A DNA stretch of 64,000 nucleotides from Parcubacteria group bacterium ADurb.Bin192 (GCA_002070095.1 MWCR01000002.1:1-64000); one strand, 5' to 3'. Shown: positions 15,814-24,554, counted from the first letter of the stretch. Made by a program: numbers and translations. Notes: generated from the letters alone by a model not told the origin.

Positions 15814-18332
15814 ACACCCGCCCGGCGCACGCATTGTTTAAAATCATCGCCCTTCTGCTCGAAATTCCTCCACAGACTGTAACTGGGAGAAGCGGTTGAC
15901 AGCAAGCAGATCTTCCCTTGTGACGTCCGCCGGTAAGCGAATTTAACGGCTTCCGCCATGCTGTCCGTACTTAAAACATGAAAACCTTTTTTTGAACGTA
16001 AAATCCTGCGGCCCGTGTCCGGGAACAAAACAATATTTCTGATGCCGGACGATCTTAAAGTTTTTTCCAAATCCGTAAAATCATACCCCCGATCCTCTCC
16101 GCCTAAAAAAATCGTATCCACACGCTTTAAAGCTTTGATGGCCTGAATGGTTGATTCAGGGGTAGTGGAAATGGCATCATCATAAAAATCAATGCCCTTA
16201 AAATTGCCCACAAACTCCAAACGGTGCGGCAAAGGCTTGAAGCCTCTAATGGCGCGTGCCATAACCTCCTCCTTAAGGCCCAACAGACGGCCCATTTTAA
16301 CCGCGGCTTTGACATTGTTTTTGTTATGCCGGCCCAAAAGCGGGATATCCCTGTCTTTCACCGGCAGCTTGACCTCGTTGTATTTGGTGATGGCAATATC
16401 GCCCGGAGCCTGAAATTTAAAGATGTTGCGTTTGGCCGCGTAGTAATTTTTCAAGCCTCCGTGGTAAGGCATGTGCTCGGGAAACAGATTAAGCAAAAGA
16501 GCGGCCTTGGGTGAATACTCTATATCATCCAGCATGTAACTCGAAAGCTCAATCACAAAAATCTCCTTGGGGTCGGTCTTGGTCAACAGAACTTCAAGCA
16601 TGGGACTCCCTATGTTGCCTACCAGCCTTACCTTTTTCCCATCTTCTTTCAGCATGGCGTAGATTAGACTGACGACCGTGCTCTTGCCTTTAGTGCCCGT
16701 TACTCCAACAGTAAAGTTATCGATATTCGCAAAAAACAGATTGGTGGCCGTCACATAGGGAATGGCTACCTTGGTCTTTGGCAGACCCGGAGTTTTAATG
16801 GCCAGATCAAAATCTTTTTGCCTTGATAAATAATCTTTGTCCATTTTTTGATCTAAGACACTTATCTTCAAACCCGGATAAAATTTCTGAACAAACTTTT
16901 TATTGATCTTGCCTTCATGTCCAAAACCCAGAATAGCCACGTTCTCCACGCCCAAAAACCTGAAAGGAGTTGGCAGGGTCGGCGCCAGCGCAGTACGCAT
17001 AACATCCTGTGTCAATGCCTCCGGTTGTTTTATTTTCATCAAAAAAGTATTAACCGCCATCGAATTTTTATATTTCTTTGATGCCAGATAAAGCGCGGCT
17101 CTGGACTCATCAAATGTACCGACGCAATCAAACGGTTTCAGCCGGCCGTAACCCAGCAAATCACGGTAAAGCGGCAACAAAGATTCATTATCCAATAAAT
17201 TTTTATTAAAAATGCGGATCAATTCTTTTTTGGCCGTAAAAGGAGCGAGCATCAAAAAAACAAAAGCGCATTTCGGGCACTGTCCGCACCATAAAGAGTC
17301 CGGGCGCGCTTGATGCACTCTGAAGTTGCGGTTACAGCTCGAGAAAAATGGAAAATATTTTTTATGCCGCGCGAACATTTTAGCCACCCTGATCTCATTA
17401 AACTGCCTCAAGATGGAAAAATACTTAATATGCGGACTAATGAACAGCCGGGTGTATTCCTGCAACAAAGATTCATATTCCATGGACTTGCTCCATTGAT
17501 GATTGATAATCACTCCGCGGTATTTTAAATTGCCAAAATTACTGCTTTGCTCGTTGCCCACCGCCAAATACCTGTATCCGTGCAATCTGGCCGCCAACAA
17601 ACCCAAGAAAGAAAATATGGCTGAAATGGGAATGTGGCCGTTATACGAACCCTCATGAGGTTCGAAAATTTTAGGGTCCAAAAAACGTTTGACGATCAAT
17701 TGCTCGTTTCCGATCGCGCGCATTACGCGCCTGGTCAAAGCATCCTCTTTTTGAGTCTCAACTAAAAAAGAAGTCGTCTCATACCGGCCTTTCAACAATT
17801 CGGCCGCCACAATCGAATCCTTGCCCCCGCCGATACCCAGTAAAACCCGTTTATTAGCCGACCCCAAGTCAAACCCGACCTGTTTTTGAGTAATGACATT
17901 TTTTGAACCCTTTTTAGCGGGAAAGCGGGCTATCATTTTCAAATCCAATTTATTTCTGTACAAAAACTCACCCAAGCCCTTGGCGTAAACCGTATTCCAA
18001 AATTCCGCCTGTTTAACGGAAAGGTTGTAACCGGTCTGTATACTCGGAGGACAATACAGCTTGTAGTAACTGATGCCCAAAATCAAATGCAGGGGCTGTA
18101 AATAAAGATCCAGTTCCTCCGGAGTAATATTTTTTATTTTTTGAGGTAAAACTATTCTGTCCGTAAAAACCATTGATTCACGGTTAGAAAATTCCAGCCG
18201 GTAATTAAACTCAATTGCTTTGCCTGAATCATTCACCTTATAATCAACAAACTTAAAAACTTTGGCCTTGGGCGCAGACTTGTGAGAAAATCGGCCGACG
18301 GTTTTATTTTGCTTATCACCTGGATAAGTCAT
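15810..18332 (-). CDS. MurL-MurD fusion: glutamate epimerase joined to UDP-MurNAc-L-Ala glutamate ligase
   Basis: Residues 1 to about 440 resemble MurL, the ATP-dependent epimerase that converts the terminal L-Glu of UDP-MurNAc-L-Ala-L-Glu to D-Glu. They show a PP-loop-like GIGGGKDS (about 164-171), AVGNEQSSN, and a Cys motif WCGQCPKCAFVF. Residues about 460-840 are a complete MurD-type ligase: GVTGTKGKST ATP loop, VIELSSYML, HMPYHGG, LPHRLEFVG, YDDAISTTPEST, LGGEDRGYDF, and a C-terminal LLSTASPSYSLW. In Xanthomonas a separate MurD2 adds L-Glu and MurL epimerises it, replacing glutamate racemase MurI. Here both steps would sit on one chain in the cytoplasm, just before the lipid stages. The start overlaps the translin-like gene by 17 nt. 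The MurL call rests on motif memory. Confidence 0.82.
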   Translation of the reverse strand: MTYPGDKQNKTVGRFSHKSAPKAKVFKFVDYKVNDSGKAIEFNYRLEFSNRESMVFTDRIVLPQKIKNITPEELDLYLQPLHLILGISYYKLYCPPSIQTGYNLSVKQAEFWNTVYAKGLGEFLYRNKLDLKMIARFPAKKGSKNVITQKQVGFDLGSANKRVLLGIGGGKDSIVAAELLKGRYETTSFLVETQKEDALTRRVMRAIGNEQLIVKRFLDPKIFEPHEGSYNGHIPISAIFSFLGLLAARLHGYRYLAVGNEQSSNFGNLKYRGVIINHQWSKSMEYESLLQEYTRLFISPHIKYFSILRQFNEIRVAKMFARHKKYFPFFSSCNRNFRVHQARPDSLWCGQCPKCAFVFLMLAPFTAKKELIRIFNKNLLDNESLLPLYRDLLGYGRLKPFDCVGTFDESRAALYLASKKYKNSMAVNTFLMKIKQPEALTQDVMRTALAPTLPTPFRFLGVENVAILGFGHEGKINKKFVQKFYPGLKISVLDQKMDKDYLSRQKDFDLAIKTPGLPKTKVAIPYVTATNLFFANIDNFTVGVTGTKGKSTVVSLIYAMLKEDGKKVRLVGNIGSPMLEVLLTKTDPKEIFVIELSSYMLDDIEYSPKAALLLNLFPEHMPYHGGLKNYYAAKRNIFKFQAPGDIAITKYNEVKLPVKDRDIPLLGRHNKNNVKAAVKMGRLLGLKEEVMARAIRGFKPLPHRLEFVGNFKGIDFYDDAISTTPESTIQAIKALKRVDTIFLGGEDRGYDFTDLEKTLRSSGIRNIVLFPDTGRRILRSKKGFHVLSTDSMAEAVKFAYRRTSQGKICLLSTASPSYSLWRNFEQKGDDFKQCVRRAGV

Positions 18333-18876
18333 AACGAATATCTTCGATTTTGCGCAGATGCTGTTTGCTTTGATCGAATTTAGATCTTAACGAACCGGTT
18401 AAGTCCAGCGTCGCCAGCCAATCGACTATTTTTAAAACTGCCTTGTGAGCGGTTTCTACTGATTGGGCATCGTGTTCCGTGGCCCGTAAAACCGAATAAC
18501 GGGCCACTTCACCGGCCAAATCAGCTAAACCGCCGATTACAGCCTCCTCATCTTTGGCAATCTCGTTCGGTAAATAAACTTCACCGGCCAAATAACCTCT
18601 GAAAAATACAGCCTCCGCGTATTCTTCCAGGGCCGAATGATAAGCTGATTCATTGGCCAGACTTGAATTCTTTTTAATCAATGACTGACATTTAGTTAAA
18701 TATTTTTCAGCTTGAGCCAAATCCGCCTCCGCTTTCCGGCCGTCGCCTCGATGCAAAGCAAAAATGGCCACCTTGGCCGTCTTGCGCAGGTCATTGGCCG
18801 TCTGGTCCAAAGCGCGCTTCTCTTGATCATGAATTTTTTTTAACTTTTCCACCTTTTGAAAATTAAACATCTTCAT
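18316..18876 (-). CDS. Translin/TRAX family protein
   Basis: This all-alpha protein of 186 aa matches the translin superfamily: a basic N-terminal helix, the segment EEYAEAVFFRGYLAGE (about 107-122), and GGLADLAGEVARYSV (about 138-152), which matches the GLxDLTGELxR signature. The family binds single-stranded RNA or DNA; eukaryotic translin with TRAX forms the C3PO RNase. The ExxE in EYAEA lines up by eye with TRAX catalytic glutamates, so nuclease activity is possible but unproven. Archaea have homologues; bacterial ones are uncommon. It overlaps its neighbours on both sides (13 and 17 nt), so it is co-translated with a glycosyltransferase and MurL-MurD, an odd pairing. Confidence 0.75.
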   Translation of the reverse strand: MKMFNFQKVEKLKKIHDQEKRALDQTANDLRKTAKVAIFALHRGDGRKAEADLAQAEKYLTKCQSLIKKNSSLANESAYHSALEEYAEAVFFRGYLAGEVYLPNEIAKDEEAVIGGLADLAGEVARYSVLRATEHDAQSVETAHKAVLKIVDWLATLDLTGSLRSKFDQSKQHLRKIEDIRYDLSR

Positions 18877-20008
18877 ATATTTCTGGCTGTAATTGTTGAT
18901 TATAAACTTTTTCCACTCTCCTGGTGACCGACTCCCACGAATACAGACGATGAACTATCTCTTTAGCCCTCTCCCCTCTTTGCTTAACCAAATCCGGATT
19001 TTCCAAAGCCCAGCCCATGGCCGTGCTTAAAGCTTGCACATCGCCCACCGGAATGGCAATGCCCGAATGATCAATTAATTCCAAATTAGGCTGAATATCA
19101 CTCATGATAACCAATTTACCGTAAGACATGGCTTCCAAAATAGCGATGGACAAACCCTCGCTGCGTGAAGGATGAACCATGGCTCGGCAATTGGCAATCA
19201 ACTGTTTTAAAATCTCTCCGCTTTGATGCCCCGTGAACACGATCCGCTTGTCCTTCTTGGACATTCTTTTCAGATCTTCCAAATACTTGGCATCATCAAA
19301 AGCCGCACTGCCCGCTATCACCAACTTATCCTGCGTATCAAGTTCCAAAAAAGCTTTAATCGAATCATCTTGGGCCTTATGCGGCACCAAACGAGCCAAG
19401 TGCAAAAAATACCGGCCTTTTTTAAGACCAAAACGCTTTAATTCGTCTGACCCCGGATTTTTACGCGCCATCTCAACCCCATTGGGAATGTAATAAGTCT
19501 GCCTGCTTCTAAACAGCATGGAGCAAAGCAACTGGATGCTGTGAGAAACCGCAATCGTGGCATGAGGGAGCTTAACCGAGGCCCACTCGGCAAAGGCTAA
19601 GTAAGCCTTGGCCAACAACCCCCATTTCTCATGAAACTGATCACGACTGTGAAAAGTTACAATCACTCTGGAAGGCCGGCTGAAAAGCCGAGGGATCCAA
19701 GCCAAGGTCGCCGGTCCGATGCCGTGATAATGAATAATGTCATAATCTTGAGCAATGGCGTGCCAGCTGGCCAAAAAAACATGGGTAATAGTATCCAGAT
19801 TCTTCCTGTTCCAGGAGGGCAGGGTTACCAATTTCAAACCTTTCCAGGTCTTTTTTTTAAGAGGATTGGCGTACTTTCTGACATAAACAGTCACTTCATG
19901 CCCCCGCCCGGCCAGATGCCAACCCAGCCTCTCTACATGCGCCTCAATCCCGCCGCCCACAGGCCGCAAACCGGGGAGCCCTTTGGCTCCAATCATGGCA
20001 ATCCGCAT
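18863..20008 (-). CDS. Glycosyltransferase, GT4-like (GT-B fold)
   Basis: This transfers a sugar from a nucleotide-sugar to an unknown acceptor. The N-terminal Rossmann half starts MRIAMIGAKGLPG followed by GGGIEAHVERLGWHLAGRGHEV, a pattern shared with WbnK/rhamnosyltransferase-like GT4 enzymes. The C-terminal half has the donor site: YFLHLARLVPHKAQDD, VFTGHQSG, and the E-x7-E motif EGLSIAILEAMSYG near residue 290. Length is 381 aa, normal. It leads a three-gene unit with the translin-like and MurL-MurD genes (13-nt overlap), suggesting a cell-wall or surface-glycan role. A weak promoter (TTGCGC, 17 nt, TATCTA) lies just upstream. Confidence 0.92.
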   Translation of the reverse strand: MRIAMIGAKGLPGLRPVGGGIEAHVERLGWHLAGRGHEVTVYVRKYANPLKKKTWKGLKLVTLPSWNRKNLDTITHVFLASWHAIAQDYDIIHYHGIGPATLAWIPRLFSRPSRVIVTFHSRDQFHEKWGLLAKAYLAFAEWASVKLPHATIAVSHSIQLLCSMLFRSRQTYYIPNGVEMARKNPGSDELKRFGLKKGRYFLHLARLVPHKAQDDSIKAFLELDTQDKLVIAGSAAFDDAKYLEDLKRMSKKDKRIVFTGHQSGEILKQLIANCRAMVHPSRSEGLSIAILEAMSYGKLVIMSDIQPNLELIDHSGIAIPVGDVQALSTAMGWALENPDLVKQRGERAKEIVHRLYSWESVTRRVEKVYNQQLQPEIYEDV

Positions 20009-20148
20009 CTCTTGATTTATTTAGATAAACTTGTTACTATTTTAGCGCAAAATTAAGAACTGCACAAAGCACCGCATATAACACGCAACATGTAACCTAT
20101 GATAATATTGTTACATGCTATACGCTACGTGCTACATGCATGCATCGA

Positions 20149-20223
20149 GCGCCTGTAGCTCAGTGGTAGAGCAGTGGCCTTTTAAGCCAATGGTCGTGGG
20201 TCCGATCCCCACCGGGCGCACCA
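20149..20223 (+). tRNA. tRNA-Lys(UUU)
   Basis: The cloverleaf folds cleanly: acceptor GCGCCTG/CGGGCGC, D-arm GCTC/GAGC, anticodon loop CTTTTAA with anticodon TTT at about 20182-20184, T-stem GTGGG/CCCAC, discriminator A and an encoded CCA. Two oddities: the T loop reads TCCGATC, giving C instead of the near-universal T (pseudouridine) at position 55, and the 27-43 pair is G-A. A terminator follows directly. The upstream 100 bp is a CATGTAAC-type word array. Confidence 0.93.
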
Positions 20224-20259
20224 TCCCCCTTCGCGTTAAGCTTTGGGGGATTTTGTTTT
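20224..20259 (+). terminator. Rho-independent terminator of tRNA-Lys
   Basis: tccccc (20224-20229) pairs with ggggga (20245-20250), followed by ttttgtttt. It starts at the base after the tRNA CCA end. Confidence 0.8.
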
Positions 20260-20354
20260 AAATGAAGACTGAAGGAGTAAGAGTTGCTAATAGACCATCT
20301 TGCTAATGACTAAAATTTATGATAATCATCACACACCAACAAACGGAGGTAATC

Positions 20355-20588
20355 ATGGGGAACTACCTGGCCAAAATACTTGGCATGGCAGTATTCTGCT
20401 TAAGTGCCGTACTGCTGACCTTGACGGTCATAGCCAGAATGAAAACCGGCCAGTTCTCAGCGCTTGATAGCTATGCCATCGCTCTCTCGGGCATGCTGAT
20501 CGGAATATTTTTCAGTACCCTGGGATCGCGGCTGGCTGATCGGCTTTTTTATATTAGACTCGACAAAAAGGAGAATCCTGACCGCTAA
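20355..20588 (+). CDS. Small two-helix membrane protein (77 aa)
   Basis: I do not recognise this protein. It has two predicted membrane helices (about residues 7-29 and 41-60) separated by a short polar loop, and a basic/acidic tail ending KKENPDR. GGAGGT lies 7 nt before ATG 20355, one of the best Shine-Dalgarno sites in the window, so I prefer this start over the in-frame ATG at 20319. The stop codon lies inside the terminator stem, so gene and terminator have been trimmed together. It stands alone between tRNA-Lys and the convergent murG-like gene, a typical place for acquired cargo. Confidence 0.65.
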   Translation: MGNYLAKILGMAVFCLSAVLLTLTVIARMKTGQFSALDSYAIALSGMLIGIFFSTLGSRLADRLFYIRLDKKENPDR

Positions 20589-20602
20589 AAGCGGTTTTTT
20601 TA
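20581..20602 (+). terminator. Rho-independent terminator overlapping a stop codon
   Basis: accgct (20581-20586) pairs with agcggt (20590-20595) around an aaa loop and is followed by seven T. The TAA stop of the small membrane protein (20586-20588) is part of the hairpin. Confidence 0.85.
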
Positions 20603-21706
20603 ATCCTCGTCTTCGGGCAAAAATTTTTGTATCAGCTCGGCCCATTCGGTTCCGTCATCGGTTTTAACCGATCTATGCAATTCATCAGCCAAGCGCCTGG
20701 ACTCATCCGGATGTTTTAGGAGATGGCAAACTTGTTTATAGATATCATCAAATAATCCCGGCCCCTCTTTAACCTCCACCGCACCCAAAGGCAAATGTTG
20801 AGCGTTTCTTTCTTGAGAAGAATTTTTGATTGGCACTAAAATACTTGTTTTGGATAAAGTCGCCAAATCGGTAATGGCTCCCATGCCGGCGCGCGACACC
20901 ACCACATCGGCCGCCGCATAAGCATTCAGCAAATCCTGTTCATCCAAAAATTCTCTTTTCACATAACCCGGACGCTCCAACTCTGCCAGCCCCCTGCCCT
21001 TACCCGTCAGATGAATGATCTGAATTTTGGACAACCATTTGTCCAAATTATTTTCGACCACTTGATTCAAGGCTAAAGAACCAGTTCCTCCGCCCGTAAA
21101 CAACACCACCGGCCGGCGCGCATCCAGGCCAAAATGAGCCGCGGCCATAATCTTTTCCGGCCATCTCAAGCCCACGAATCTGTTGGGAGTGGCTATGCGT
21201 TTTTCATCAGCCTGTCTATTACGATATTTATCCAGGGGCACGGTTAAAAGTTTTTTATGATAAACGAATGTTGTGGTAATCAGCCTGCAATACTTAGCCA
21301 CCAACTTATTGGACAATAATGGGTCATAATCCAGCTGATGAATAACACAAGGTATGCCTCGCTCAGCCGCCAGCCGCATTACAGGCACTTGGGTAAAACC
21401 ACCGGCGCCGATAATGATATGCGGATGCCAGTCATCCAAAAAAATACCGGCCTGCTGTTTGGCTTTATAATAATCAAAAGGCCAAGTCAATAATTTCCAG
21501 GTTAAATAACGAGGCAATTTAGCCGCCCGCAAAGACACGAAAGCCAGGTCCGAGTTTTCAATAATACGTTTTTCCGGCCCGTCCGGCGTGCCTACCCAAA
21601 CAAATTTATCCGCCGGGTGCAAGGCGGACAACTTCTTCTGCAAAGCTAAAAGAGGCACCACGGGGCCCATCGTCCCTCCTCCGACTAAAGCTATGACACG
21701 AGGCAT
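20600..21706 (-). CDS. murG: MurG-like lipid II GlcNAc transferase
   Basis: It transfers GlcNAc from UDP-GlcNAc to lipid I at the inner face of the membrane to make lipid II. It is a GT28-type GT-B enzyme: ALVGGGTMGPVVPLLAL near the N-terminus, GAGGFTQVPVM for the second glycine-rich loop, TGGGTGSLALNQ at the donor domain, and SRAGMGAITDLATLSKTSILVP followed by the NAQHL segment at the UDP-GlcNAc site. I start it at ATG 21706, one nt after the ftsW stop; an upstream frame would read into ftsW. The first loop reads GGGTMG rather than the usual GGTGGH, so the family is clear but the sequence is divergent. Length is 368 aa. Confidence 0.85.
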   Translation of the reverse strand: MPRVIALVGGGTMGPVVPLLALQKKLSALHPADKFVWVGTPDGPEKRIIENSDLAFVSLRAAKLPRYLTWKLLTWPFDYYKAKQQAGIFLDDWHPHIIIGAGGFTQVPVMRLAAERGIPCVIHQLDYDPLLSNKLVAKYCRLITTTFVYHKKLLTVPLDKYRNRQADEKRIATPNRFVGLRWPEKIMAAAHFGLDARRPVVLFTGGGTGSLALNQVVENNLDKWLSKIQIIHLTGKGRGLAELERPGYVKREFLDEQDLLNAYAAADVVVSRAGMGAITDLATLSKTSILVPIKNSSQERNAQHLPLGAVEVKEGPGLFDDIYKQVCHLLKHPDESRRLADELHRSVKTDDGTEWAELIQKFLPEDED

Positions 21707-21707
21707 A

Positions 21708-22808
21708 TTAAGACTGACGACTGATTGAAGCCATGATACCACAAGCCGCGCTTAAGGCAACAAAAGCCGAACTGCCGTAACTGATGAAAGGCAGGGTAAC
21801 GCCGGTGATGGGCATGAGGCCGATCATGGAAGCGATATTAAAAATGGTTTGAATGCCAATCCAGGCTCCGATGCCAACCGCCAAAAAACGCCCAAAGTAA
21901 TCGGGCGCCCGCCGCGCTATGATAAACATGCGGTAAACAAGATAACCGATGGCTGCCAATAAAAGACAGGCCACCAAAAACCCCATCTCTTCGGCAATAA
22001 CCGCAAAAATGGAATCACCGGCCACTTCAGGCAGATACAAATGTTTTTGTCTGGAATGACCATAGCCCAAACCAAACAAACCACCCGAACCGATAGCTAA
22101 AAAAGCCTGATTAATATGATAGCCGATACCTTGCGGATCCAATTCGGGATGTAAAAAAGTTAAAAACCTGGCCGCTCTATAAGGAGTTAATTTAACCAGC
22201 AAGGCTATCAATAAAGCCGAAGCCAAACCAATGGCCGCGAACCAAATGAGCGGCGCGCCGGCTATAAAATAAACCGTTAAAGACGCTCCCACGATCACGG
22301 CCATGGAGCCGGTGTTAGGCTGTAAAATCAGCAGACCCATTATCACGGAGAGTGACAATAAAAACGGAATCAATCCGCCCTCCAAAGTCTTAGCCTCATA
22401 ATCATGCCTCTTGGCCAGCCAGGCGGCCACGTAAATCAGAAATCCCAGTTTAACAAATTCAGACGGTTGGAACGAAATAAAACCCAGTTGAACCCAGCGC
22501 CCGGAACCTCCAAAATGCAGGCCTATACCCGGAATATAAACCAGCAAAAGCAAAACAATCGAACCGATTAAGGCGGCCGGCGCCAAAAATTGCAGTTTGC
22601 GATAATCCAGGCGTGAAAAAATCAAAAACAAAAATGTGCCCGGCAAAAGACCGTAAATTAATTGATGTTTAAAAAAATAAGCTGAATCTTCGAATTTTTG
22701 ATAGCCCAAGGGACCACTGGCCGACAAAAGCATTAATAAACCGAAACCCACAATCATTCCAAGAATCAATAAAAACTTTCGATCTATGGGTTTTTTATCC
22801 TCCCTCAT
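21708..22808 (-). CDS. ftsW: SEDS peptidoglycan polymerase FtsW/RodA
   Basis: This polytopic enzyme polymerises lipid II into glycan strands with a partner class B PBP, at the septum (FtsW) or side wall (RodA). About ten membrane helices are visible. Family motifs: GGSGRWVQLGFISFQPSEFVK, LQPNTGSMAVI, AIGSGGLFGLGYG, the catalytic-Asp loop LPEVAGDSIFAVIAEEMGF, and GLMPITGVTLPFISYGSS. All key residues appear present. Length (366 aa) is normal. Clustered with mraY and murG, FtsW is more likely than RodA. It is 7 nt after mraY and 1 nt before murG. Confidence 0.95.
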   Translation of the reverse strand: MREDKKPIDRKFLLILGMIVGFGLLMLLSASGPLGYQKFEDSAYFFKHQLIYGLLPGTFLFLIFSRLDYRKLQFLAPAALIGSIVLLLLVYIPGIGLHFGGSGRWVQLGFISFQPSEFVKLGFLIYVAAWLAKRHDYEAKTLEGGLIPFLLSLSVIMGLLILQPNTGSMAVIVGASLTVYFIAGAPLIWFAAIGLASALLIALLVKLTPYRAARFLTFLHPELDPQGIGYHINQAFLAIGSGGLFGLGYGHSRQKHLYLPEVAGDSIFAVIAEEMGFLVACLLLAAIGYLVYRMFIIARRAPDYFGRFLAVGIGAWIGIQTIFNIASMIGLMPITGVTLPFISYGSSAFVALSAACGIMASISRQS

Positions 22809-22815
22809 AATCCAA

Positions 22816-23865
22816 TTACTTATCGATGGTATGTATCAAAATACCCAAAGCTGAAAAAATAAAAGAGACCACCCAGAACCGCATGACGATTTTAGGCTCT
22901 CCCCAGCCCAGAGCTTCCAAATGATGATGCAAAGGAGAACTCCTGAAAACTTTTTTGCCGTTTCTTAATTTTTTGGAAATCATTTGCACGATAACCGACC
23001 CGGATTCAATCACAAAGGGCAGTCCGATAATAGGTAAAAGCAACGGCTGATTGGTCAGCATGGCCACAATGCCCAAAACGGTTCCTAAGGCCATGGCACC
23101 CGTGTCTCCCATAAAAAAGGCGGCCGGTGTGATGTTGTGCCACAAAAAAGCCAGCAAAGCTCCAATGATGGCCGCGCAAAAAGCCGCCAAATCAGTCCTG
23201 CCCTGCATAAAAGCAATGGCTGCGTAAGCGCCGAAAGCGGCCATTAAAGTCCCGCCCGCCAGGCCGTCCAAGCCATCGGTCTCATTAACCGAAAAAGAGG
23301 TAGCCACAATGATAAAAATAAAAAACGGAATATACAGCCAGCTGATTTCATAATTACCCGCGAAAGGAATGTGCACCACATCCCAATCGAGCTTGGCGTA
23401 AAACCACCAGGCGCACATGGCGGCCACGGCCGTATAGGCCAAAATGCGATAGCGCTTGCGCAAACCTCCGCCTCTGGGGCCCAAACCGCGCACATTCAAA
23501 TAATCATCCAGCAGACCGATCAAGGCGGCCGCAATCATGGCTCCAAAAGGGACGTAAGTTTGCGTGCGCGACAAAATGTTCCAAGAGCACCAGACACCGT
23601 TCGGATCCAATTGACAGAGGAGCCAAACAAGACCCACCACTAAAACCACGGCCCCCCAAATGACCACACCTCCCATATTGGGCGTCCCGGCTTTATGCGC
23701 GTGCAATTTATTCATAACCGGCGCCGAGGCCGCGTCTCTGATATTTTTTCCCAATTTATACCGGCGCAGTAATTTAATGATGCCGGGCGTACTGATAAAA
23801 GCCACCATGAAGCACAGAAAAGCAAAAGTAATGATGCGCACAATCTCCCAAGTCATGATGGTCAT
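22816..23865 (-). CDS. mraY: Phospho-MurNAc-pentapeptide translocase MraY
   Basis: It attaches phospho-MurNAc-pentapeptide to undecaprenyl phosphate to form lipid I. It is a ten-helix membrane enzyme with the expected cytosolic motifs: DDYLNVRG (Mg2+ site), NETDGLDGLAGG, FMGDTGAMALG, and the His-rich SSPLHHHLEALGWGE loop near residue 320. The N-terminal KAGTPNMGGVV motif is also intact. Length 349 aa is normal. It heads the mraY-ftsW-murG order that is usual for the dcw cluster, though the mur ligases are not here; a MurD activity is fused to MurL at 15810. Confidence 0.97.
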   Translation of the reverse strand: MTIMTWEIVRIITFAFLCFMVAFISTPGIIKLLRRYKLGKNIRDAASAPVMNKLHAHKAGTPNMGGVVIWGAVVLVVGLVWLLCQLDPNGVWCSWNILSRTQTYVPFGAMIAAALIGLLDDYLNVRGLGPRGGGLRKRYRILAYTAVAAMCAWWFYAKLDWDVVHIPFAGNYEISWLYIPFFIFIIVATSFSVNETDGLDGLAGGTLMAAFGAYAAIAFMQGRTDLAAFCAAIIGALLAFLWHNITPAAFFMGDTGAMALGTVLGIVAMLTNQPLLLPIIGLPFVIESGSVIVQMISKKLRNGKKVFRSSPLHHHLEALGWGEPKIVMRFWVVSFIFSALGILIHTIDK

Positions 23866-23872
23866 ATTTATT

Positions 23873-24250
23873 TTAAATATTTATTTTTACTAAATGATAC
23901 AAATGCCAAGACCAAAACAAGGCGGACATGCCGGCCAAAGCCAATAAAGCGAAGCCCGCAATACTGTCTTGACGATAAAGCATAAAACTAAAGAAGATGG
24001 TACCAAAAATCAGAACAATTGGCACGCCGACGATTAAAGCCAGCCAGGGCAAGGATAAAATTTGATCTATCCCCAGATAGACCGTGTAATGCGAAACTAT
24101 ATAACCGGATGACAAACCAGCACGCGTTAAACTAACAGCCGAAATTGTCGAATTGATCAAAAGCGTGGCCAAAATCAACAAACTCATGAACTTCAAAAAA
24201 CGGTTTTCCCAGGCAAACCTAATATTAAAACGCCACTCATCCCACTTCAT
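23873..24250 (-). CDS. Unrecognised membrane protein (125 aa)
   Basis: I cannot name a family. Three membrane helices are likely (about residues 17-38, 60-87 and 92-114), with a charged N-terminus (MKWDEWRFNIRFAWENRF). It lies 7 nt upstream of mraY on the same strand and is probably co-transcribed with it. Similar small proteins of unknown function occur beside wall genes in candidate-phyla genomes, but position is the only hint of function here. An ATG at 24250 is the only good start. Confidence 0.65.
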   Translation of the reverse strand: MKWDEWRFNIRFAWENRFLKFMSLLILATLLINSTISAVSLTRAGLSSGYIVSHYTVYLGIDQILSLPWLALIVGVPIVLIFGTIFFSFMLYRQDSIAGFALLALAGMSALFWSWHLYHLVKINI

Positions 24251-24297
24251 AAGTATATGCTACGACCGGGGCAAGACCGTGTGTAGTGTGGATAATA

Positions 24298-24546
24298 TCA
24301 TTCCACAGCCACCACCTGCTTTATTTGTGGGAAAATAGCTGTAATCGTGGCTTCTATCCCCTCCTTCAAAGTTATTTCAGACATAGGGCAGCCAACACAA
24401 GCTCCATGCAACCTGACTTTGACTATTCCCTGATCTTCATCCACTTCCACCAGCTCGACATCCCCGCCGTGCAATCTTAAACCCGATCTCAGGTCATTTA
24501 AAGCATTTTCTATTTCTTGGCGTAAATTAGCGTTATTTTCACTCAT
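24298..24546 (-). CDS. NifU C-terminal-like Fe-S scaffold/carrier protein
   Basis: This is a stand-alone NifU C-terminal domain (82 aa) of the Nfu type, which can hold a 4Fe-4S cluster between two subunits and pass it to client proteins. The pattern IENALNDLRSGLRLHGGDVELVEV is followed by VRLHGACVGCPMSEITLKEGIE with the cluster CxxC (about residues 52-55). Both cysteines are present. No other Fe-S assembly gene is visible in the window; RlmN is a possible client. It is transcribed away from rpmA from an overlapping promoter, with a near-leaderless start. Confidence 0.92.
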   Translation of the reverse strand: MSENNANLRQEIENALNDLRSGLRLHGGDVELVEVDEDQGIVKVRLHGACVGCPMSEITLKEGIEATITAIFPQIKQVVAVE

Positions 24547-24554
24547 AGAATTTA

